Assembly (NCBI RefSeq): GCF_014493765.1
Contig: NZ_JACTVJ010000012.1
Span: 248,001-312,000 of the forward strand
Direction: 5' to 3'
From: Streptomyces polyasparticus
GTDB taxonomy: Bacteria > Actinomycetota > Actinomycetes > Streptomycetales > Streptomycetaceae
DNA: 64,000 bases
The position numbers and the translations under genes are program-made. Position 1 is the first letter of the stretch, and every line of letters starts with the position of its first letter. This document shows, in pieces, positions 1-6,406 of the stretch. Under the pieces are notes generated by a model. The model was not told the DNA's origin and did no database searches. It saw only the letters and a list, made by a program, of their open reading frames with translations.

Positions 1-489
1 CGCGTACGGGCGGGCGGTGTGGGCGACCAGTCCGCCGAGGCCCTCCCCCATCCCGAGCCGCAGCTGCTGGAACGCGGCCGAGACCGAGCCGTCCGTGACC
101 CGCATGTACGTGTCGCCGGCGGCGTCGTCGTTGAGCGACATGTACGCGACGTCCGTGCCGAGGAGCAGCCGCGCCCGGTGCACGATCGCGCGCAGCACGG
201 CGTCCAGATTGCGCAGCGCGGCCAGGTCGCTGGCCGTGTCGAACAGGGCGGTGAGTTCGGTCTCGCGCCGCCGGTGCTGGCTCAGAGTGCGCCGGATCCG
301 CAGGGCCACCTCGGTGGCCGCGGTGATCTCGCGCAGCTCGGCGGCGTCCGCACCTGCCTCGCGGGCCTCGGCGGCGGGCCGGGCGAACTCCTCGGCCCCG
401 GCACCTTCGGCGAGCAGGTCGAGCAGGCGGCGCAGGGCTGCGCCGCAGGTCAGGGGGTCGTCGCCGAGGCCGTTCATGGTGGGGAGCAT
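1..489 (-). CDS. GAF-domain transcriptional regulator, N-terminal part (runs off the window)
   Basis: Reads on the minus strand from ATG at 489 (alternative ATG at 477) without a stop to the window edge, so only about 163 N-terminal residues are visible. An Ala/Glu-rich helical stretch (about residues 20-75) leads into a segment with GAF character (about 78 onward, with LFDTASDLAALRNLD and LGTDVAYMSLND). In Streptomyces such proteins usually end in a PucR/CdaR-type helix-turn-helix, which would lie outside the window; that part is inference. It lies downstream of the MHS transporter and the SDR on the same strand, but a strong hairpin separates it from the transporter. A role in controlling those two genes is plausible but not shown. 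The GAF assignment is moderate; the DNA-binding function is unverified. Confidence 0.65.
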   Translation of the reverse strand, partial: MLPTMNGLGDDPLTCGAALRRLLDLLAEGAGAEEFARPAAEAREAGADAAELREITAATEVALRIRRTLSQHRRRETELTALFDTASDLAALRNLDAVLRAIVHRARLLLGTDVAYMSLNDDAAGDTYMRVTDGSVSAAFQQLRLGMGEGLGGLVAHTARPYA

Positions 490-509
490 ACGGTTCCTGT
501 ACGGGGTCG

Positions 510-550
510 GGGCCCGCCGTGCCGCCGGAGAATCCCGGCACGGCGGGCCC
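510..550 (-). terminator. Perfect 15-bp stem, intrinsic terminator-like hairpin after the MHS transporter gene
   Basis: The arms GGGCCCGCCGTGCCG (510-524) and CGGCACGGCGGGCCC (536-550) are perfectly complementary around an 11-nt loop. The hairpin sits between the transporter stop (556) and the regulator start (489). No T-tract follows, which is usual for actinobacterial terminators. Confidence 0.75.
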
Positions 551-555
551 GGCGG

Positions 556-1926
556 TCAGCCGTTCACCGAGGCGGTCACCTTCGCCTCGCTCTCGGTGCT
601 CTCACCGTCCTTGGCGAGGTCCCGGCCGAGGGTCTCCTTGGCGATCCAGACCGTGACGGCGGTGACGAGCGCCGCGAACGCCAGGTACAGAGCGACGGGG
701 GTGGAGTTCCCGTAGTCCTTGAGCAGTTCGACGGCGATGATCGGCGCGAGCGCACCACCGATGATCGAGGCCAGCTGGGAGCCCATCGAGGCACCGGAGT
801 AGCGCACCTTCGTGTCGAACAGCTCGGAGATGAACGCGGCCTGCGGCCCGTACATGGCGCCGTGGAAGAGCAATCCGATGGTCACCGCGAGGGCGATCAC
901 CGGGAAGGACTCGGTGTCGAGCAGGGCGAAGAAGGCGAACGCCCACAGGGCCATGCCGACCGCGCCGATCAGGGTGACCGGCCGTCGTCCGATGCGGTCG
1001 GAGAGGGAACCCCACAGCGGGATGGTCACGAAGTGCACGGCGGAGCCGATCAGGACCGCGTTCAGGGCGGTGCTCTTCGGCAGCTCCAGATGGACGGTCA
1101 CGTAGACGAGCAGGAAGGCCGTCAGGATGTAGTACGAGATGTTCTCGCCGAAGCGTGTGCCGATGGCGGTGAGCACCTCGCGCCAGCTGCGCCGGAACAC
1201 CTCGACGACCGGCGCCTCGTCCTTGACGCCCTGCTCGGCGCGGGCCGCGGCCTTGGCCTGCGCCTCCAGGAAGACCGGCGACTCGGAGACGGAGATACGG
1301 ATCCACAGACCGATCACGACGAGGACACCGGACAGCAGGAACGGGATGCGCCAGCCCCAGGCCTGGAAGGCGGCGTCGGACTGCACGGCGGCGAGCAGCG
1401 CGAGCACACCGGTGGCGAGCAGATTTCCGCCGGGTGCGCCGGCCTGCGGCCAGGAGGCCCAGAAGCCGCGCTGCTTGGCTCCGCCGTGCTCGGAGACGAT
1501 CAGGACAGCGCCGCCCCATTCGCCACCGAGCGCGAAGCCCTGCACGAGGCGCAGCAGCGTCAGCAGGATCGGCGCGCCGACGCCGATGGTGGCGTGGGTG
1601 GGCAGCAGACCCATCGCGAAGGTCGCGCCGCCCATCATCAGCAGGCTGATGACCAGGAGCTTCTTCCGCCCGATCTTGTCGCCGTAGTGGCCGAAGACGA
1701 CGCCGCCGAGCGGACGGGCCGCGAAGCCGACCGCGTAAGTGAGGAAGGAGAGCAGTGTGCCGACGAGGGGGTCGCTGTCGGGGAAGAAGAGGGTGTTGAA
1801 CACCAGGGCCGCGGCGGACCCGTAGAGAAAGAAGTCGTACCACTCGATGGTGGTGCCGACGAGGCTCGCGGCGACGATCCGGCGGATCCCGCCGGGGGTG
1901 GGCGGTGCGGAGCTGACGCTGGTCAT
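556..1926 (-). CDS. MHS-family (metabolite:H+ symporter) MFS transporter
   Basis: A 456-residue protein with the roughly 12 hydrophobic segments of the major facilitator superfamily. Two features point to the MHS/ProP-ShiA branch: the N-terminal TIEWYDFFLYG motif in the first membrane segment and the loop motif HYGDKIGRKK, echoed in the second half as SDRIGRRP. Members import organic acids, betaines or shikimate-like compounds with protons. The upstream same-strand gene (1993-2784) encodes a 3-hydroxybutyrate-dehydrogenase-like SDR. That suggests, by inference only, that the transporter brings in a short hydroxy- or keto-acid used by the dehydrogenase. Start ATG at 1926. Transcription probably ends at the hairpin at 510-550. 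The substrate cannot be read from the sequence. Confidence 0.9.
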   Translation of the reverse strand: MTSVSSAPPTPGGIRRIVAASLVGTTIEWYDFFLYGSAAALVFNTLFFPDSDPLVGTLLSFLTYAVGFAARPLGGVVFGHYGDKIGRKKLLVISLLMMGGATFAMGLLPTHATIGVGAPILLTLLRLVQGFALGGEWGGAVLIVSEHGGAKQRGFWASWPQAGAPGGNLLATGVLALLAAVQSDAAFQAWGWRIPFLLSGVLVVIGLWIRISVSESPVFLEAQAKAAARAEQGVKDEAPVVEVFRRSWREVLTAIGTRFGENISYYILTAFLLVYVTVHLELPKSTALNAVLIGSAVHFVTIPLWGSLSDRIGRRPVTLIGAVGMALWAFAFFALLDTESFPVIALAVTIGLLFHGAMYGPQAAFISELFDTKVRYSGASMGSQLASIIGGALAPIIAVELLKDYGNSTPVALYLAFAALVTAVTVWIAKETLGRDLAKDGESTESEAKVTASVNG

Positions 1927-1992
1927 GGTGAGGCCACCGTTTCGGTCGGCTGTGCGGGGACGTGGGTGTACGGGCTGGACGGGTGGCGAGGG

Positions 1993-2784
1993 CTAGTTGG
2001 CGCCCCAGCCGCCGTCCACGGGGAGGGAGGTGCCGGTGATGAAACCGGTGTGCGGGCCGCAGAGCCAGAGCACGGCGGCGGCGACTTCTTCGGGTTCGAT
2101 CAGGCGCTTGATCGCCGAGCGTTCGAGGAGGACCTCGCCCACCACGGCCTCGGGGTCGATGCCGTGGGCCTCGGCCTGCGCGGCGATCTGGCCTTCGACC
2201 AGCGGGGTGCGGACATAGCCCGGGTTCACACAGTTGCTGGTGACGCCGTGCGGGGCGCCTTCGAGGGCGGCGACCTTGCTGAGGCCTTCGAGCCCGTGCT
2301 TGGCGGTCACGTACGCGGATTTATACGCACTTGCCCGCAGCCCGTGCATGCTCGAGATGTGGACGAGGCGGCCCCAGCCCTGCGCGTACATGTGCGGCAG
2401 ACACCGTTGGATCATCAGGAACGGCGCCATGACCATGACCTGCTGCAGCAGGGCGAAGCGCTCGGGCGGGAACTCCTCGATCGGCGCCACGTGCTGCAGG
2501 CCCGCGCAGTTGACCAGGATGTCGATCTCGCGGGGCAGCGCCCCCAGTGCGGCGGTGTCGGCGAGGTTCACGGCGTGCGCGATGCCGCCGGCCGCCGTGG
2601 CGGTCTCCTTGGCCGACTCGGCGTCCAGGTCCACCACATGGACCTGGGCGCCGGCCTCGGCCAAGGCCAGGGCACAGGCCCGGCCGATGCCGCTGCCACC
2701 GCCGGTCACCAGGGCGGTACGCCCCGAGAGGTTCACGGCGGCGGCCGCGGCAGGGCCGGGCGGCCCGGAAAGTTGGCTCGTCAT
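1993..2784 (-). CDS. Short-chain dehydrogenase, 3-hydroxybutyrate dehydrogenase-like
   Basis: A classical SDR of about 263 residues. The Rossmann motif TGGGSGIG lies near residues 26-33, the NAG-type strand is LVNCAGLQH, the catalytic serine is in HISSMHG, and the catalytic pair is in YVTAKHG (YxxxK). The C-terminus INPGYVRTPLV-like stretch followed by FITGTSLPVDGGW is typical of the family. Length and the LERSAIKRLIEPEEVA region fit NAD-dependent D-3-hydroxybutyrate dehydrogenases, which turn 3-hydroxybutyrate into acetoacetate; this finer call is by resemblance. ATG at 2784 is preferred over an upstream in-frame ATG at 2805 because it gives the usual short N-terminus. It is probably cotranscribed with the MHS transporter 66 nt downstream. 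Confidence 0.85.
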   Translation of the reverse strand: MTSQLSGPPGPAAAAAVNLSGRTALVTGGGSGIGRACALALAEAGAQVHVVDLDAESAKETATAAGGIAHAVNLADTAALGALPREIDILVNCAGLQHVAPIEEFPPERFALLQQVMVMAPFLMIQRCLPHMYAQGWGRLVHISSMHGLRASAYKSAYVTAKHGLEGLSKVAALEGAPHGVTSNCVNPGYVRTPLVEGQIAAQAEAHGIDPEAVVGEVLLERSAIKRLIEPEEVAAAVLWLCGPHTGFITGTSLPVDGGWGAN

Positions 2785-2820
2785 GGCGGGAAACGCTAGA
2801 GACACACCGCCTGGCGGCCC

Positions 2821-2839
2821 ATGTGTCGCGCGGCCACAT
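2821..2839. promoter_or_regulatory. Inverted repeat upstream of the SDR gene, possible operator
   Basis: ATGTG (2821-2825) and CACAT (2835-2839) flank a 9-nt spacer centred on CGCGCG, about 37 nt upstream of the SDR start at 2784. It is short, so chance occurrence is possible. Confidence 0.3.
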
Positions 2840-2881
2840 ATTCAGGGTGCCGAGTGTGGGCGAGCGCTACCGCCGGGGTCT

Positions 2882-3493
2882 TCAGACCTCCTGGCGCACG
2901 CTCACGGCGTCGAGGCGGATCGCGAACTGGGCCGTGTCCTGAAGCGTCAGCGCGAGCACCCGGTCCATCGGCAGGGCCACGTCGATCCGTACACAGAAGG
3001 AGATCGCGTACAGCGCGCCGTCCGTTTCCTCGTCCTGCAGGGCGAACAGCAGATCACAGGTGTACGAGGTGGAGTCGGGCCCGCCGTCGAGGAACCGCAG
3101 ATGGGCGGCGCCCTGGTTGTCGCCGAGGCCGGTGACGGACTCTTCGAGCGCGCTCTCCACGCGCGTCCAGAACGTCTCGTTGGTGAAGGTGTCGACGAGC
3201 GCCTGGCGCACGCCTTCCTTCAGAGTCAGCACGACCACCTGTACGGGCGCGGTCTCCTGCAGGCCGAACCCGGGGATCACCCGGACCACACGGCTGTCGG
3301 GCAGAACGCGCGCCGCCTTCTGTATCCGTCCGAACACCTCGGCGCGGGGTGCGGCCAGGGCCTCGGTGAAGCGGGCCCCGATCTCCTTGAGTGCCACGGC
3401 ACTTGAGGCCTGCGTTTCGTGCACCACCCGGTAACCGGCCTCGCCGCGGGTGCCGTCCCCGGCCTCGGCGTGGGTGCCGTTCTGCTCGCTCAT
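2882..3493 (-). CDS. Conserved hypothetical protein (203 aa)
   Basis: Starts at ATG 3493 behind a good Shine-Dalgarno (AAGGAGCG). The protein is soluble, without a signal peptide or membrane segment. After an acidic, low-complexity first 20 residues there is one alpha/beta-like domain (about 25-203) with helices such as SSAVALKEIGARFTEAL and beta-strand-like stretches such as TYTCDLLFALQDEE. I recognise no catalytic motif and assign no function. The neighbours are an SDR gene downstream on the same strand (about 98 nt away) and a small plus-strand hypothetical gene upstream; neither gives a functional hint. Confidence 0.75.
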   Translation of the reverse strand: MSEQNGTHAEAGDGTRGEAGYRVVHETQASSAVALKEIGARFTEALAAPRAEVFGRIQKAARVLPDSRVVRVIPGFGLQETAPVQVVVLTLKEGVRQALVDTFTNETFWTRVESALEESVTGLGDNQGAAHLRFLDGGPDSTSYTCDLLFALQDEETDGALYAISFCVRIDVALPMDRVLALTLQDTAQFAIRLDAVSVRQEV

Positions 3494-3718
3494 CGCTCGC
3501 TCCTTGTCACGTGTGCCTGGTGTCCGTCGCGCCCACCCGAGTGATCTTCGGGAGCGCTCAGTATGACGGGCCGCCAGGCCCTGCCGATCGGCCGCCCGGG
3601 TTCCGGACAGGGCGGCAACAGCCCAGGTCGCGGGGCGTTGTCAGTGCCGTACGCAAGACTGGTCGGTCCGAGGCCTTCAGGGGGAAGGCCCGAGACCTTG
3701 CACGAAAGGGCAGTTGAC
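3494..3718. other. Intergenic region between divergent hypothetical genes
   Basis: About 225 nt that should carry promoters for both the 2882-3493 gene (minus) and the 3719-3949 gene (plus). I see no convincing -35/-10 pair, repeat or hairpin. Confidence 0.4.
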
Positions 3719-3949
3719 ATGACCGAGCTCGAACTTGTCGCAGCGCAGGCCTACATCCGCCTTCTCCAGACGGCACGCGCCGCGCTCGAGGACCCGCGGA
3801 GCGCGCCCATGGCGATCACCGTGCTCACCCCGCCCATGGCCGAGGCGGACCAGGCACTCGCCGCGGCCGGACTCGCGGGCAATGAGCGCCGGTTGTTCGA
3901 GCTGGTGCATCAGGTGTGTCCGCGGTTGCCGGTGGATACGCCTGCGTAG
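3719..3949 (+). CDS. Small hypothetical protein (76 aa)
   Basis: ATG at 3719 with a weak ribosome-binding site (AAAGGG about 10 nt upstream). The product is small, mostly helical and soluble: MTELELVAAQAYIRLLQTAR, then a Pro/Met-containing turn (ITVLTPPMAEAD) and a second amphipathic helix. Codon bias (third-position GC) supports real coding. It lies 93 nt upstream of the first Ser/Thr kinase gene on the same strand and could share its transcript. I do not recognise the family. Confidence 0.6.
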   Translation: MTELELVAAQAYIRLLQTARAALEDPRSAPMAITVLTPPMAEADQALAAAGLAGNERRLFELVHQVCPRLPVDTPA

Positions 3950-4042
3950 GTGGTTGCGGGGGTTGGGAACTCCCCGTGCCTCGCAGGCGTCGCTTAGGGC
4001 AGTCGGCTGGATCATCGGGGTGCCTGCGGGGAGGGGGACGGG

Positions 4043-6244
4043 GTGGGCCGCTTTGCGTTCGGGGCGTACCGGACTCTCGTGCTGCTCGGCTCGGGCGGTA
4101 TGGGCCGGGCGTATCTGGCGCGTTCGGGTTCGGGCCGGCTCGTCGTGGTCAAGGTGGTGCATCCGCATCTCGCCGACGAGCCCTCGTTCCGGGCCCGGTT
4201 GCGCCGGGAGGTGCGGGCCGCGCGAGCGGTGTCGGGTCCGTACACGGCGGCCGTGCTCGACGCGGATCCGGCGGCGACACCACCGTGGCTGGCCGTCGAG
4301 TACTGCGCCGGGCCCACTCTGTCCGACGCGCTGCCCGCCGCCGGTCCGCTCGGCTCCGCCGACCTCGCGTCGCTGGGTGCGGCGCTCGCGGAGGCGCTCT
4401 CGGCGATCCATGCGGCGGGCCTGGTGCACCGCGACGTCAAGCCGGCCAACGTCGTGGTCACGCGGACCGGTCCGCGTGTCATCGACTTCGGCCTCGCCAA
4501 AGCCGTCGCCGGTGGCGGCGGCTCGGCTGCCCGTTCCGCCGAGGACCGCGTGACGGGCAGCGGTGAGTTCATGGGCTCCCCGGGGTTCATGGCACCCGAG
4601 CAGATCGCGGGCACGGCCGAACCGGCGGCTCCCAGCGATGTGTTCGCGCTGGGCGCGCTGCTCGCCCTGGCGGCGACGGGCCGTCCCGCGCACGGTGCGG
4701 GTTCGGTGGCGCAGATCGTCTACCGGACGCTGCACGAAGAGCCCGACCTGGCAGGTCTGCCGGACGACGCGTGGGCGGAGTTCCTCGGGCGCTGTCTGGC
4801 GAAGGCACCGGCCGACCGGCCGCCGCTCGCGGAGGTCCTCGAGTGGTGCGCGGCGCGTGCCGGTGAACAGCCGTGGTGGGAGCGGGCCGAGGTGTCCGCC
4901 CTGGTCGACGAGGACGAGCAGGCGTTGGCCCGCAAGGTCGCCGCCGCGTCGCAGGCCGAGGAGACAGGCGCCACCCGCGTCGGGCTTCCGACAGCGCGTA
5001 CGCATCCTCCTTCCCGTAGGCGGATCATGGCCTGGGCCGGGGCGGCCGCGATGATCGCCGCAGCGGGTACGACGGGGGCGATCGCCCTCAACAGCGGTTC
5101 GAAGAGCGGGTCCAAGAGCGGCCGGAAGCCACCGGGACCGACTTGGCGGTCCGGCACCCCGCAGTGGACACGCGAAGTGGGCGCGCTGGAGTACGGAGGC
5201 GCCCTGACCGCCGCCTCGGGCGCGGTGTACGTGCGGGTCGACGGCGTGGCGCGCCGGCTCGACGCACGCACCGGTGCGGTGGCCTGGGAGTTCGAGGGCG
5301 CCGACACCTTGGAAGTACGCGACGGTACTGGGTATGCGACCGTGTCCGCATCGGGTCTGCCACCCCATGAGGTCGTGGCATTGGACCTGCGTACGGGCAG
5401 ACAACGCTGGCGCACCGAGCACCTCAGAGCCAACCCGAAGCGGCGTGCGGCCTTCGGCTCGCTGGACGGCGGTTCGGCGCTGCTCGCGGTCACCGGCCGC
5501 ACCGCGTGCCTGGTCACCTGCGCCGCGTACGACACCCGATGGGCGCGGCGCACCAATCGTGGGCAGCGCTGGCGGGCGTACGGCTTCGATGTACGCGACG
5601 GGGGCGCGCTGTGGTTCACCGAGGGGACGGCCGCGCAGGTGACGGCGGTGCACGCCGCGGGAGGCCGGTTCGCGCTCGCCACGGCGGCGCAGGCGCCGGG
5701 CCCGCTGGTGGTGCTGCGGGAACGGACCGGGGCGATCGAGGTCGAGATCCGCGACGGTTCGGCCACGCCCGAGGTGCATCCGGGTGCGACGGGTTCCCGG
5801 TTCTACGCGGACGGGACGTCGGTACGGCGGGTCGACTCGGCGAGCGGGCGGACGAGTTGGCGGCAGGCGCTGGCCGACGCGACCGTGTCCCCACTGGCAG
5901 GCGGGCAGTCGGTCGCCGTGGCGACCGCGGAAGGCCTCGGCGCGCTGCACTCGGCCACCGGGCAGCGGCGTTGGTGGCGCGAGGGCCTGCGCCCGTTGAC
6001 CGCCACGGACGGACGCCCCGTCACCGACGGCTCGACCCTCTACGCGACGGGTCCCAGCCCCGGCACCGAGGGGACGGGCTCGTGGGGCATCCATGCGCTC
6101 GCTGTTTCGACCGGCTCTCTGCTCTGGGCCGTCCCTGTCGACGGTCTCGGCGGGACCTCGTTCGGGGCCGGCTCGGGCGGGTTGGTCCATGTGTGCACGG
6201 AGAAGACGCTGCAGACCTTCCGCGCCCCGGAAGGCGCCGCATGA
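4043..6244 (+). CDS. Membrane Ser/Thr protein kinase with C-terminal PQQ-type beta-propeller
   Basis: A 733-residue Hanks-type kinase. The kinase domain (about 8-265) shows the glycine loop LGSGGMGRAYLA, the lysine in VVVKVVHPHL, the catalytic loop HRDVKPAN, DFG in VIDFGLAKA and the APEQ motif. One membrane segment follows at about residues 329-350, then a short Ser/Lys/Gly linker. The C-terminal extracytoplasmic part (about 370-733) has repeated W-x-x-x-blocks of PQQ/pyrrolo-quinoline-like propeller blades, usually a ligand sensor. GTG at 4043 is chosen because a purine-rich GGGGAGGGGG lies just upstream and the kinase motif starts immediately. The stop TGA overlaps an ATG at 6241 (ATGA), which begins the chain of mini-ORFs leading to the second kinase. 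The signal sensed is unknown. Confidence 0.93.
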   Translation: MGRFAFGAYRTLVLLGSGGMGRAYLARSGSGRLVVVKVVHPHLADEPSFRARLRREVRAARAVSGPYTAAVLDADPAATPPWLAVEYCAGPTLSDALPAAGPLGSADLASLGAALAEALSAIHAAGLVHRDVKPANVVVTRTGPRVIDFGLAKAVAGGGGSAARSAEDRVTGSGEFMGSPGFMAPEQIAGTAEPAAPSDVFALGALLALAATGRPAHGAGSVAQIVYRTLHEEPDLAGLPDDAWAEFLGRCLAKAPADRPPLAEVLEWCAARAGEQPWWERAEVSALVDEDEQALARKVAAASQAEETGATRVGLPTARTHPPSRRRIMAWAGAAAMIAAAGTTGAIALNSGSKSGSKSGRKPPGPTWRSGTPQWTREVGALEYGGALTAASGAVYVRVDGVARRLDARTGAVAWEFEGADTLEVRDGTGYATVSASGLPPHEVVALDLRTGRQRWRTEHLRANPKRRAAFGSLDGGSALLAVTGRTACLVTCAAYDTRWARRTNRGQRWRAYGFDVRDGGALWFTEGTAAQVTAVHAAGGRFALATAAQAPGPLVVLRERTGAIEVEIRDGSATPEVHPGATGSRFYADGTSVRRVDSASGRTSWRQALADATVSPLAGGQSVAVATAEGLGALHSATGQRRWWREGLRPLTATDGRPVTDGSTLYATGPSPGTEGTGSWGIHALAVSTGSLLWAVPVDGLGGTSFGAGSGGLVHVCTEKTLQTFRAPEGAA

Positions 6245-6336
6245 TCACCGCGGGAGCCGGCGGCCACCGCATCGCTGCTGCCCACAGGAGACAGCCGATG
6301 ACGCATCCGTACTCCCCACGTGGAGACGGCCGATGA
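6241..6336 (+). CDS. Mini-ORF 1 between the kinases (31 codons)
   Basis: ATG at 6241 overlaps the kinase stop as ATGA. The frame reads 31 codons to TGA 6334-6336, which itself overlaps the next ATG at 6333. An internal in-frame ATG at 6298 has its own GGAG at 6287-6290, so a 12-codon form MTHPYSPRGDGR is also possible. Whether it yields a peptide or only carries ribosomes onward is not known. It depends on the 35-bp repeat described separately. Confidence 0.3.
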   Translation: MITAGAGGHRIAAAHRRQPMTHPYSPRGDGR

Positions 6337-6405
6337 CGCATCCCCACTCTCCACGTGGAGACGGCCGATGACCGCATCCCCACTCCCCACCGGAGACAGC
6401 CGATG
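6287..6405 (+). repeat. 35-bp tandem repeat of RBS plus start codon, four copies
   Basis: GGAGACRGCCGATG recurs with ATGs at 6298, 6333, 6368 and 6403, exactly 35 bp apart. Each copy has GGAG seven nt before ATG. Because 35 is not a multiple of three, successive ATGs fall in different frames, and each 12-codon reading ends in a TGA that overlaps the next ATG as ATGA. The last copy is the start of the second kinase. The array looks like slippage duplication of the kinase initiation region. Confidence 0.9.
6333..6371 (+). CDS. Mini-ORF 2 (12 codons), ATGA-coupled
   Basis: ATG 6333 behind GGAG 6322-6325; reads MTHPHSPRGDGR and stops at 6369-6371, overlapping the next ATG at 6368. Too short to be called a protein with any confidence; it is reported because it has a complete initiation signal and is chained to its neighbours. 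Confidence 0.25.
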   Translation: MTHPHSPRGDGR

Positions 6406-6406
6406 A
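6368..6406 (+). CDS. Mini-ORF 3 (12 codons), ATGA-coupled to the second kinase
   Basis: ATG 6368 behind GGAG 6357-6360; reads MTASPLPTGDSR and stops at 6404-6406, overlapping the kinase ATG at 6403. A one-base difference (ACC instead of ACG) places it in a slightly different peptide from mini-ORFs 1 and 2. Function as a peptide is doubtful; translational coupling is possible. Confidence 0.25.
   Translation: MTASPLPTGDSR

Noticed and set aside
19-2799. Very long plus-strand open frame opposite the regulator, transporter and SDR genes
   Set aside because: It is antisense to three well-supported genes; the protein is Gly/Arg/Asp-rich without motifs, as expected from GC-rich shadow frames.
3677-6190. 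837-codon minus-strand frame opposite the first kinase
   Set aside because: Shadow of the kinase gene; arginine-rich, no motif, no ribosome-binding site.
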